Assembly: GCA_035718085.1 (NCBI GenBank) | Contig: DASTHS010000278.1 | Span: forward strand, 1 to 15,488 | From: DASTHS01 sp035718085 | Lineage (GTDB): Bacteria; Actinomycetota; Acidimicrobiia; Acidimicrobiales; Palsa-688 | Length of the DNA: 15,488 bases | Direction of reading: 5' to 3' | Part shown: positions 6,542 through 12,044 of the stretch, piece by piece | How the letters are laid out: every line of letters starts with the position of its first letter | How positions within the stretch are numbered: the first letter of the stretch is position 1 | The notes under the pieces: generated by a model | The model's input: only the letters and a program-made list of their open reading frames with translations | Databases searched by the model: none | Told to the model about the DNA's origin: nothing | Position numbers and translations under genes: made by a program

Positions 6542-6577
6542 GCTGCCAACCGGGCTCGCTGCGGCAGACTGGGAGGC
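6542..6577 (+). promoter_or_regulatory. map: Candidate promoter for leaderless map mRNA
   Basis: CAGACT at 6565-6570 resembles an actinobacterial -10 (TANNNT with one mismatch), and CTGCCA at 6543-6548 resembles a -35 at 16-base spacing. Transcription would begin at or next to the map ATG (6578). GGGAGG at 6571-6576 is only one base from that ATG, too close to act as a normal Shine-Dalgarno, which supports the leaderless reading. Moderate to low confidence. Confidence 0.4.
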
Positions 6578-7318
6578 ATGCGCCGCGACGCCGACGAGAT
6601 CGCCAAGATGCGGCGGGCGGGCAAGGTCGTCGCCGAGATGCACGACAAGACCCGCGCCGCCCTCCGGCCCGGGGTGACCACCGAGCAGCTCGACCGCATC
6701 GCCCGTGACGTGCTCGAGCGGCGGGGGGCCCGGTCGAACTTCCTCGGCTACCACGGCTTCCCGGCGGTGATCTGCGCGTCACCGAACGACATGGTCGTGC
6801 ACGGCATCCCCGGCCCCCAGGTGCTCGAGGAGGGCGACATCGTCTCGATCGACTGCGGGGCGATCATCGAGGGCTACCACGGCGACGCCGCCTACACCGC
6901 CGGGGTCGGGACCGTCGGCGCCGAGGCAGAGAAGCTGCTCCGGGTCACCGAGGAGAGCCTGTGGGCCGGCATCGAGCAGCTGCGGGTCGGCAACCGGCTC
7001 CACGACGTCGGCCTGGCCGTGCAGACCGTGGCCGAGGGGGCCGGGTTCGCCGTGGTGCGCGAGTACGTCGGCCACGCCATCGGCACCCGCATGCACGAAG
7101 ATCCCCAGGTGCCGAACTACTGGCCCGGCACGCCCGGCATCAAGCTCAAGGCCGGCATGCCCTTCGCCGTGGAGCCCATGGTGAACGCCGGCACCGCCGA
7201 GACCTACGTGCTGCCCGACGGGTGGGGCGTCAAGACCGCCGACGGGGCGCTGTCGGCCCACTTCGAGCACACCATCGTCGTCACCGACGACGGGCCCGAG
7301 GTGCTCACCCTCGCATAG
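6578..7318 (+). CDS. map: Methionine aminopeptidase, type I
   Basis: This enzyme removes the initiator methionine from nascent proteins when the second residue is small, acting at the ribosome exit. The product is 246 residues, the compact type I length without an N-terminal extension. All five metal ligands are visible: Asp92 (IDCG), Asp103 (HGDAA), His166 (GHAIG), Glu199 (AVEPM) and Glu230 (HFEHT). The substrate-contacting histidines His75 (VVHGIP) and His173 (MHEDP) are also present. ATG 6578 begins MRRDADEIAKMRRAGKVV, the family start; sequence before it is not conserved. In most actinobacteria map follows adk directly and precedes infA. Here an antitoxin gene lies before it and an MFS gene after it, and infA is not seen. 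Confidence 0.97.
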   Translation: MRRDADEIAKMRRAGKVVAEMHDKTRAALRPGVTTEQLDRIARDVLERRGARSNFLGYHGFPAVICASPNDMVVHGIPGPQVLEEGDIVSIDCGAIIEGYHGDAAYTAGVGTVGAEAEKLLRVTEESLWAGIEQLRVGNRLHDVGLAVQTVAEGAGFAVVREYVGHAIGTRMHEDPQVPNYWPGTPGIKLKAGMPFAVEPMVNAGTAETYVLPDGWGVKTADGALSAHFEHTIVVTDDGPEVLTLA

Positions 7319-7359
7319 CCGCGCGGGCCGGGGTCTGGAGCCGAGCGGTCGGGCGTCTG

Positions 7360-7381
7360 ACCCGGCGGCCGGCCGCCGGGT
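7360..7381. repeat. 22-bp perfect palindrome after map
   Basis: Bases 7360-7381 are a perfect palindrome with 11-base arms (ACCCGGCGGCC and its reverse complement) and no spacer. It lies 42 bases past the map stop. As RNA it would fold into a strong GC-rich hairpin of about nine pairs with a small loop, so it may end the map transcript. As DNA it could be a dimeric-protein site. No T-tract follows. Confidence 0.5.
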
Positions 7382-7473
7382 AGCGCTCCTGCATCGCCCT
7401 CGCCGCCCTGCCCGGCTCGCTCGTCGAGCGCCTCACCGCCGTCTGCGGCGGCCGCGGCCAGCGCCGGGCCGTC

Positions 7474-8886
7474 GTGCTGCTCGCCGCCGTCATGGGCCTG
7501 CAGAGCGCCGACAGCGGGGTCGTCGGCTCCGTGGCCCCCCAACTCGAGTCGACCTTCCACATCGGCACCACGCAGCTCGGCCTGCTCGTCACCGTCTCGT
7601 CGGTGGTCGGCGCGCTCGCCAGCCTGCCCTTCGGGGTGCTGGTCGACCGGCGCCGCCGGGTGCCGCTCCTCGCCGCCGCCGTCGCCACGTGGGCGCTGGC
7701 CATGGTGGCCACCGGCCTGTCGACCAGCTACCTGATGCTGCTCGTCGGCCGGCTGGGCCTCGGAGCGGTGAGCGCGGTGTCGGGCCCGGCCACCGCCTCC
7801 CTGGCCGGCGACCTCTTCGCCCCCGGCGAGCGCTCGCGCATCTACGGGGTGATCCTGACCGGCGACCTCCTCGGTGCCGGCGCCGGCCTGCTCGTCGCCG
7901 GCGACATCGGCGCCGCCCTCACCTGGCGGGCCGCCTTCCTCGTGCTCGCCGTGCCGAGCGCCGCCCTCGCCCTGGCCCTGCGCCGGCTGCCCGAGCCCGA
8001 GCGTGGCGCCCAGACCGCTGCGCCAGCCGACGGGCGCCACCAGGCCGGCGCCGACGCCGCCCTCCGGGCCCAGGTGCGGGCCCGGCCCGACGTGCACCCG
8101 AGCGACGGCGTCGTCGTCGACGACCCGGCCACGGTGACCGGCCTGCGGCGAGCCACCGTCTACGTGCTGCGCATCGCCAGCAACCGGGCCCTCATCGCCG
8201 CCTCCGCCCTCGGCTACTTCTTCCTCGGCGGCCTGCGGGTCTTCGCCATCGTCTTCGCGCGCGGCCACTGGAGCCTCTCCACCGGCACGGTCAACCTACT
8301 GCTGGTCGTCATCGGCGCCGGCGGGGTGGCCGGCACGGTGCTCGGCGGCCGCCTGGCCGACCGGCTGATCGGCCGGGGCCGCCCCGACGGCCGCCTGCTG
8401 GTCGGGGGCTGCGCCTTCATCGCCGCCGGCGTGCTGTTCGTGCCCGGTCTGCGCAGCAGCGACCTGGCCGTGTCGCTGCCGCTGCTGCTCGTCGCCGCCG
8501 GCTGCCTCAGCGCATCGAACCCGGCCCTCGACGCCGCCCGCCTCGACGTGGTGCCCTCGACGCTGTGGGGCCGGGCCGAGTCGGTGCGCGGCGTCGCCCG
8601 CACCCTCCTCGAGGCCGCCGCCCCCCTGCTCTTCGGCTACGTCGCCGCCCTCCTCGGCGCCACCGGCGGGGTGAGCGCAGGGGCGGGCGCCGGGGGCTCG
8701 GGCACGTCGGCCGGCCCGGCGTCGGCACAGACCGCAGGCGCGCTCGGCCTGACCTTCCTGGTGATGCTCGCGCCCTTCGCCGCCAGCGGGGTGGTGCTGC
8801 TGGCCCGCCGGCGGGCCTACCTCGCCGACGTGGCCGCCGCCGACCGTTCGCAACAACGGATCGACCGGGACCTCGCCGCCCGGTAG
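7474..8886 (+). CDS. Major facilitator superfamily transporter, start uncertain
   Basis: The product from GTG 7474 is 470 residues with about twelve membrane segments arranged 6+6. MFS motif A appears twice, as GVLVDRRRRV (54-63) after TM2 and GGRLADRLIGRGRP (291-304) after TM8. A polar central loop spans about 171-225, and an acidic TM1 residue lies in QSADSG. The substrate cannot be told from sequence; the TM1 pattern is faintly like spinster/organic-anion-type carriers, but I would not assign a subfamily. With GTG 7474 the first segment is short. The same frame is open back to the TAG at 7381 with only G or C at third codon positions for 30 codons, suggesting the real protein starts upstream although no ATG, GTG or TTG exists there. 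The gene occupies the position normally held by infA. Its stop is 179 bases before rpmJ. Confidence 0.85.
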   Translation: MLLAAVMGLQSADSGVVGSVAPQLESTFHIGTTQLGLLVTVSSVVGALASLPFGVLVDRRRRVPLLAAAVATWALAMVATGLSTSYLMLLVGRLGLGAVSAVSGPATASLAGDLFAPGERSRIYGVILTGDLLGAGAGLLVAGDIGAALTWRAAFLVLAVPSAALALALRRLPEPERGAQTAAPADGRHQAGADAALRAQVRARPDVHPSDGVVVDDPATVTGLRRATVYVLRIASNRALIAASALGYFFLGGLRVFAIVFARGHWSLSTGTVNLLLVVIGAGGVAGTVLGGRLADRLIGRGRPDGRLLVGGCAFIAAGVLFVPGLRSSDLAVSLPLLLVAAGCLSASNPALDAARLDVVPSTLWGRAESVRGVARTLLEAAAPLLFGYVAALLGATGGVSAGAGAGGSGTSAGPASAQTAGALGLTFLVMLAPFAASGVVLLARRRAYLADVAAADRSQQRIDRDLAAR

Positions 8887-8922
8887 GATGCCCCGGCCAG
8901 GGGGCGACCCGGGCCCGGCGGC

Positions 8923-8951
8923 TAGCGCTGCGGGGTCGCAGACGCTACCAT
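8923..8951 (+). promoter_or_regulatory. Candidate alpha-operon promoter upstream of rpmJ
   Basis: TACCAT (8946-8951) fits the actinobacterial -10 pattern TANNNT. A hexamer, TAGCGC (8923-8928), lies exactly 17 bases upstream but matches TTGACA poorly. Transcription would start near 8958, leaving a leader of about 108 bases before rpmJ. The placement, in the only sizeable gap before six co-oriented genes, makes a promoter here likely. The exact boxes are less certain. Confidence 0.45.
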
Positions 8952-8957
8952 GGTCAG

Positions 8958-9065
8958 CCGGCCCGGGAGCGGACCCGTCGCGCACTCGTGCGCGCCGCCC
9001 GCCCGCACTCCCGCCCGCCCCCACCATCTGCGACGAGTCCCGCCTCCGGGCGCGAGGGAGCAGCG
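8958..9065 (+). promoter_or_regulatory. Structured 5' leader of the alpha operon
   Basis: No gene fits between the transporter stop and rpmJ. The leader contains a 6-bp hairpin with a CTCG tetraloop (CGCGCA at 8979-8984, TGCGCG at 8989-8994). CTCCC at 9008-9012 can pair with GGGAG at 8965-8969, enclosing that hairpin, or with GGGAG at 9056-9060, which is the rpmJ Shine-Dalgarno. Such mutually exclusive pairings could control translation. In Escherichia coli the alpha operon is repressed by S4 through a leader structure before rpsM, so control here is plausible but not shown. Short GC pairings also arise easily by chance in this base composition. Confidence 0.35.
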
Positions 9066-9179
9066 TTGAAGGTCCGTCCGAGTGTGAAGCCCATCTGTGA
9101 GAACTGCAAGGTCATCCGCCGCCATGGGCGCGTGATGGTGATCTGCACCAACCCCCGCCACAAGCAGCGGCAGGGCTAG
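9066..9179 (+). CDS. rpmJ: 50S ribosomal protein L36 (bL36), zinc-binding form
   Basis: L36 is the smallest ribosomal protein, placed in the large subunit near the base of the L7/L12 stalk region. The product is 37 residues, the standard length, beginning MKVRPSVKPICENCKVI. The zinc site C-x2-C-x12-C-x4-H is complete (Cys11, Cys14, Cys27, His32), so this is the zinc-dependent paralogue. It starts with TTG at 9066, supported by GAGGGAG at 9054-9060 five bases upstream and by exact agreement of the family start. No ATG or GTG alternative is possible without losing conserved residues. It is first in the alpha operon, and its end carries the Shine-Dalgarno of rpsM. It would normally follow infA, which is missing here. 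Confidence 0.96.
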   Translation: MKVRPSVKPICENCKVIRRHGRVMVICTNPRHKQRQG

Positions 9180-9186
9180 GAGCGCC

Positions 9187-9564
9187 ATGGCCCGCATCGC
9201 AGGAGTCGACATCCCGCGCGAAAAGCGCCTGGAGATCTCGCTCACCTACATCTACGGCATCGGCCGTACCGCCTCCGCGTCCGTCTGCGAGGGCACCGGC
9301 ATCGACGGCGCCACCCGGGTGCGCGACCTCACCGACGAAGAGGTCGCCCGCCTCCGCGCCTGGATCGACGCCAACCTCAAGGTCGAGGGTGACCTCCGCC
9401 GCGACGTGTCGCAGGACATCAAGCGGAAGATGGAGATCGGGTCCTACCAGGGCATCCGTCACCGCCGCGGCCTGCCCGTCCACGGGCAGCGCACCCACAC
9501 CAACGCCCGCACCCGCAAGGGCCCGAAGAAGACCGTCGCCGGCAAGAAGAAGGTTCGCAAGTAG
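9187..9564 (+). CDS. rpsM: 30S ribosomal protein S13 (uS13)
   Basis: S13 lies in the 30S head, contacts P-site tRNA and forms intersubunit bridges with L5. The product is 125 residues. Signatures are MARIAGVDIPREKRLEISLTYIYGIGRT at the N-terminus (helix-two-turn-helix region), DIKRKMEIGSYQGIRHRRGLPV with GQRTHTNARTRKGP (the C-terminal RNA-binding signature), and a lysine-rich tail reaching into the P site. ATG 9187 follows the rpmJ stop by 7 bases, with AGGAG overlapping that stop. Its TAG overlaps the rpsK GTG by one base. Confidence 0.98.
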   Translation: MARIAGVDIPREKRLEISLTYIYGIGRTASASVCEGTGIDGATRVRDLTDEEVARLRAWIDANLKVEGDLRRDVSQDIKRKMEIGSYQGIRHRRGLPVHGQRTHTNARTRKGPKKTVAGKKKVRK

Positions 9565-9962
9565 TGGCCAAGCCGAAGCCGGGCGGTCGCCGTCCGAGGA
9601 AGCGCGAGCGCAAGAACGTCACCTTCGGGGTGGCGCACATCAAGAGCTCGTTCAACAACACGATCGTGTCGATCAGCGACCCCGACGGCAACGTGCTCGC
9701 CTGGGCGTCGGCCGGCAACGTCGGCTTCAAGGGGTCGCGCAAGTCGACGCCCTTCGCCGCCCAGCTCGCCGCCGAGCAGTGCGCCCGCCGGGCCATGGAG
9801 CACGGGGTGCGCCGCGTCGACGTCGAGGTCAAGGGCCCCGGCTCGGGCCGGGAGACCGCGATCCGCTCGCTCATGAACACCGGGATCGAGCTCGGCGTCA
9901 TCAAAGACGTCACCCCGATCCCCCACCCCGGCTGCCGCCCGAAGAAGCGGCGGAGGGTCTAG
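9564..9962 (+). CDS. rpsK: 30S ribosomal protein S11 (uS11), with HPG instead of HNG
   Basis: S11 forms part of the 30S platform and lines the mRNA exit near the Shine-Dalgarno helix. The product is 132 residues. Family blocks include NVTFGVAHIKSSFNNTIVSI, WASAGNVGFKGSRKSTPFAAQ, VDVEVKGPGSGRETAIRSL and the basic tail GCRPKKRRRV. The tail normally reads PHNGCRPPKRRRV. Here residue 122, matching Escherichia coli Asn119 whose Asn-Gly step becomes isoaspartate, is Pro (CCC at 9927-9929). GTG 9564 overlaps the rpsM stop, and rpsD follows after 3 bases. Confidence 0.98.
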   Translation: MAKPKPGGRRPRKRERKNVTFGVAHIKSSFNNTIVSISDPDGNVLAWASAGNVGFKGSRKSTPFAAQLAAEQCARRAMEHGVRRVDVEVKGPGSGRETAIRSLMNTGIELGVIKDVTPIPHPGCRPKKRRRV

Positions 9963-9965
9963 CTC

Positions 9966-10592
9966 GTGGCTCGATACACCGGTCCTGTCTGCCGACTGTG
10001 CAGGCGGGAGAAGATGAAGCTGTTCCTCAAGGGTCCCAAGTGCGACTCGATGAAGTGCCCGATCGAGCGGCGCCCGTACCCGCCCGGCGAGCACGGCCGT
10101 GACCGCATGCGCCAGGGCTCCGAATACCTCGTGCAGCTGCGCGAGAAGCAGAAGGCCCGGCGCATCTACGGCGTGCTCGAGCAGCAGTTCCGCAACCTCT
10201 ACGAGGAGGCGAACCGCCAGCAGGGCATCACCGGCGAGAACCTGCTGCGCATGCTTGAGCTGCGCCTCGACAACGTCGCCTTCCGCGCCGGCTGGGGCGC
10301 CAGCCGCAGCCAGTCGCGCCAGTTCGTGCGCCACGGCCACGTGCTGGTCAACGGCAAGCGCGTCACCATCCCCTCCTACCGGCTGCGCAAGGGCGACGTC
10401 GTCGCCCTCAAGGGCAAGAGCCGGGAGATGATCGTCATCCGCCACAACCTCGACACCCTCGACCATCAGGTGCCCGCCTGGCTCGAGACCGGTGCCGAGG
10501 GCTTCGAGGTCACGGTGCGCGACATGCCGCTGCGCGAGCACATCGACGTGCCCGTGCGCGAGTCGCTCATCGTCGAGCTCTACTCCAAGTAG
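9966..10592 (+). CDS. rpsD: 30S ribosomal protein S4 (uS4), zinc-binding form
   Basis: S4 nucleates 30S assembly by binding the 5' domain of 16S rRNA, lines the mRNA entry site and in several bacteria represses its own operon. The product is 208 residues. Cys9 and Cys12 (CRLCRR) with Cys26 and Cys31 (PKCDSMKC) form the N-terminal zinc knuckle of the cysteine-containing S4 class. The S4 RNA-binding domain spans about 93-150 (LELRLDNVAFRAG, SRSQSRQFVRHGHVLVNGK, PSYRLRKGD). It ends VRESLIVELYSK, as is usual. GTG 9966 has GGAGG about 9 bases upstream at the end of rpsK. It is a natural candidate to regulate the alpha-operon leader, by analogy only. Confidence 0.98.
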   Translation: MARYTGPVCRLCRREKMKLFLKGPKCDSMKCPIERRPYPPGEHGRDRMRQGSEYLVQLREKQKARRIYGVLEQQFRNLYEEANRQQGITGENLLRMLELRLDNVAFRAGWGASRSQSRQFVRHGHVLVNGKRVTIPSYRLRKGDVVALKGKSREMIVIRHNLDTLDHQVPAWLETGAEGFEVTVRDMPLREHIDVPVRESLIVELYSK

Positions 10593-10604
10593 CCGGAGGT
10601 CTTC

Positions 10605-11546
10605 GTGCTCATCATCCAGCGACCCTCGGTCGAGCCCCTCGGCGAGGAAGACGGCAACCGCCAGCGCTTCGCCGTCGGACCGCTCGAGCCGGGCTTCGGC
10701 CACACCGTCGGCGTCGCCCTGCGCCGCACGCTGCTCTCGTCGATCCCCGGGGCGGCCATCACCCAGGTGCGCTTCGACGAGTCGCTGCACGAGTTCACGA
10801 CCCTGCCGGGGGTGAAAGAAGACGTCACCGAGATCATCCTCAACCTCAAAGACGTCGTGCTGCGCTCCACCAGCGACGAGCCGGTGACCCTGCGCCTCGA
10901 CGTGCGGGGCCCGGCCACGGTGACCGCCGGTGACATCGCCCTCACCAGCGACGTCGACGTGCTCAACCCCGAGCTGGTGATCGCCACCCTCAACGGCAAG
11001 GGGCGCCTGGCCGCCGACCTGACCGTCGAGCGGGGCCGGGGCTACCTGTCGGCCGACAAGAACAAGAAGTCGTCGACGATCGGGGTCATCCCGATCGACT
11101 CGATCTTCTCGCCGATCCGCCTGGTGGCCTTCACCGTCGAGCCCACCCGGGTCGAGCAGTCGACCAACTTCGACCGCCTCGTGCTCGACATCACCACCGA
11201 CGGCTCGATCAGCCCCCGCGAGGCGCTCGCGTCCGCCGGTGACACCCTGCGCTCGCTGCTCACCCTGGTCGCCGAGATGTCGGACGCCCCCATGGGCCTC
11301 GAGCTCGGCGACGTCGGCGCCGCCACCAGCGGCTCGCCCGACCTCGACCTGCCGATCGAGGAGCTCGACCTCTCCGAGCGGCCCCGCAACTGCCTGAAGC
11401 GGGCCCAGGTCAACACCGTCGGCGAGTTGGTGCTGAAGACCGAAGACGACCTCCTCGCCATCACCAACTTCGGGCAGAAGTCGCTCGACGAGGTGCTGCA
11501 GAAGCTCGACGAGCGCGGCCTGTCGCTGCGCCACAAGGAGGCCTGA
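10605..11546 (+). CDS. rpoA: DNA-directed RNA polymerase subunit alpha
   Basis: Alpha dimerises to nucleate RNA polymerase assembly, and its C-terminal domain contacts UP-element DNA and activators. The product is 313 residues. The N-terminal domain (about 1-225) shows LEPGFGHTVGVALRRTLLSSIPGAAIT and the dimerisation/beta-contact region up to REALASAGDTLRSLL. An acidic, flexible linker follows. The C-terminal domain (about 247-307) reads IEELDLSERPRNCLKRAQVN, then NFGQKSLDEVLQKL. The DNA-contacting Arg259 and Asn262 (Escherichia coli Arg265 and Asn268) are kept, while the residues between them are Pro-Arg. GTG 10605 has GGAGG at about 10594-10598. It follows rpsD by 12 bases and precedes rplQ by 4, the standard order. 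Confidence 0.98.
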   Translation: MLIIQRPSVEPLGEEDGNRQRFAVGPLEPGFGHTVGVALRRTLLSSIPGAAITQVRFDESLHEFTTLPGVKEDVTEIILNLKDVVLRSTSDEPVTLRLDVRGPATVTAGDIALTSDVDVLNPELVIATLNGKGRLAADLTVERGRGYLSADKNKKSSTIGVIPIDSIFSPIRLVAFTVEPTRVEQSTNFDRLVLDITTDGSISPREALASAGDTLRSLLTLVAEMSDAPMGLELGDVGAATSGSPDLDLPIEELDLSERPRNCLKRAQVNTVGELVLKTEDDLLAITNFGQKSLDEVLQKLDERGLSLRHKEA

Positions 11547-11550
11547 GCCG

Positions 11551-11940
11551 GTGTCCGGCATCCCCGCCCGCCCGAGGAAGGGCGCCCGCTTCGGCGGCAC
11601 CGCCGCCCACCAGAAGGCCATGTTCGGCAACCTGGTGGCCAGCCTGATCGCCGCCGAGGGCATCGTCACCACCGAGGCCAAGGCCAAGGCGCTGCGCCCC
11701 GTGGTCGAGAAGGTGGTCACCAAGGCCCGCAAGGCGGCGTCGAACACCGACGACCGCTACTACCGCCAGCACCAGGAGCGCCAGGTCGTCGCCTTCATCC
11801 GCGACAAGGACATGGCCTACAAGCTCTTCGAGGAGATCGGTCCCCGCTACGTCGACCGGCAGGGTGGTTACACCCGCATCCTCAAGCTCGGCCCGCGCCA
11901 CGGCGACAACGCCCCCATGGCGCGCATCGAGTTCGTGTAG
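11551..11940 (+). CDS. rplQ: 50S ribosomal protein L17 (bL17)
   Basis: L17 is a bacterial-specific large-subunit protein near the tunnel exit. The product is 129 residues. It has the family start with a short leader (MSGIPARPRKGARFGGTAAHQKAMFGNLVASLI), the TTEAKAKALRPVVEKVVTKARK block, and a C-terminus GGYTRILKLGPRHGDNAPMARIEFV. There is no long alanine/lysine tail such as many actinobacterial L17 proteins carry. GTG 11551 is preceded by AAGGAGG inside the end of rpoA, about 10 bases upstream. It ends the alpha operon, and a nested hairpin follows. Confidence 0.97.
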   Translation: MSGIPARPRKGARFGGTAAHQKAMFGNLVASLIAAEGIVTTEAKAKALRPVVEKVVTKARKAASNTDDRYYRQHQERQVVAFIRDKDMAYKLFEEIGPRYVDRQGGYTRILKLGPRHGDNAPMARIEFV

Positions 11941-11975
11941 GGCTACGCCCGACCTCGGAGCTTCGCGCTGACCAT

Positions 11976-12027
11976 CCCTTCGTTGCGCACCGGGCGGCCT
12001 TCGGCCGCCCGGTGTCGCGTCGAAGGG
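11976..12027 (+). terminator. Nested hairpin after rplQ (alpha-operon terminator)
   Basis: The core is a perfect 12-bp stem (CACCGGGCGGCC at 11988-11999, its complement at 12003-12014) closed by the triloop TTC. An outer perfect 7-bp stem, CCCTTCG (11976-11982) with CGAAGGG (12021-12027), encloses it across a small internal loop. It lies 36 bases past rplQ and ends 17 bases before the proposed truA ATG. There is no T-tract, as is common in high-GC actinobacteria. Termination or partial read-through into truA are both possible. Confidence 0.75.
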
Positions 12028-12044
12028 GCTGCGGCCCTCCAACG

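Noticed and set aside
8887..9065. A hidden infA gene in the gap before rpmJ
   Set aside because: The gap is 179 bases, too short for the roughly 219 needed, and no frame reads like the IF1 S1-like fold.
7204..9179. Long alternative frames over the transporter gene (minus strand 7204-8268, plus strand 7689-9179)
   Set aside because: The frame with twelve hydrophobic segments and MFS motif A is the real one. The plus-strand alternative only contains rpmJ at its very end because rpmJ happens to share that phase.
9459..11747. A 762-codon open frame on the minus strand across rpsK, rpsD, rpoA and rplQ
   Set aside because: It is antisense to certain genes, its protein is a repetitive Asp/Gly/Val/Ala/His mix with no family features, and long antisense frames are expected where third positions are almost always G or C.
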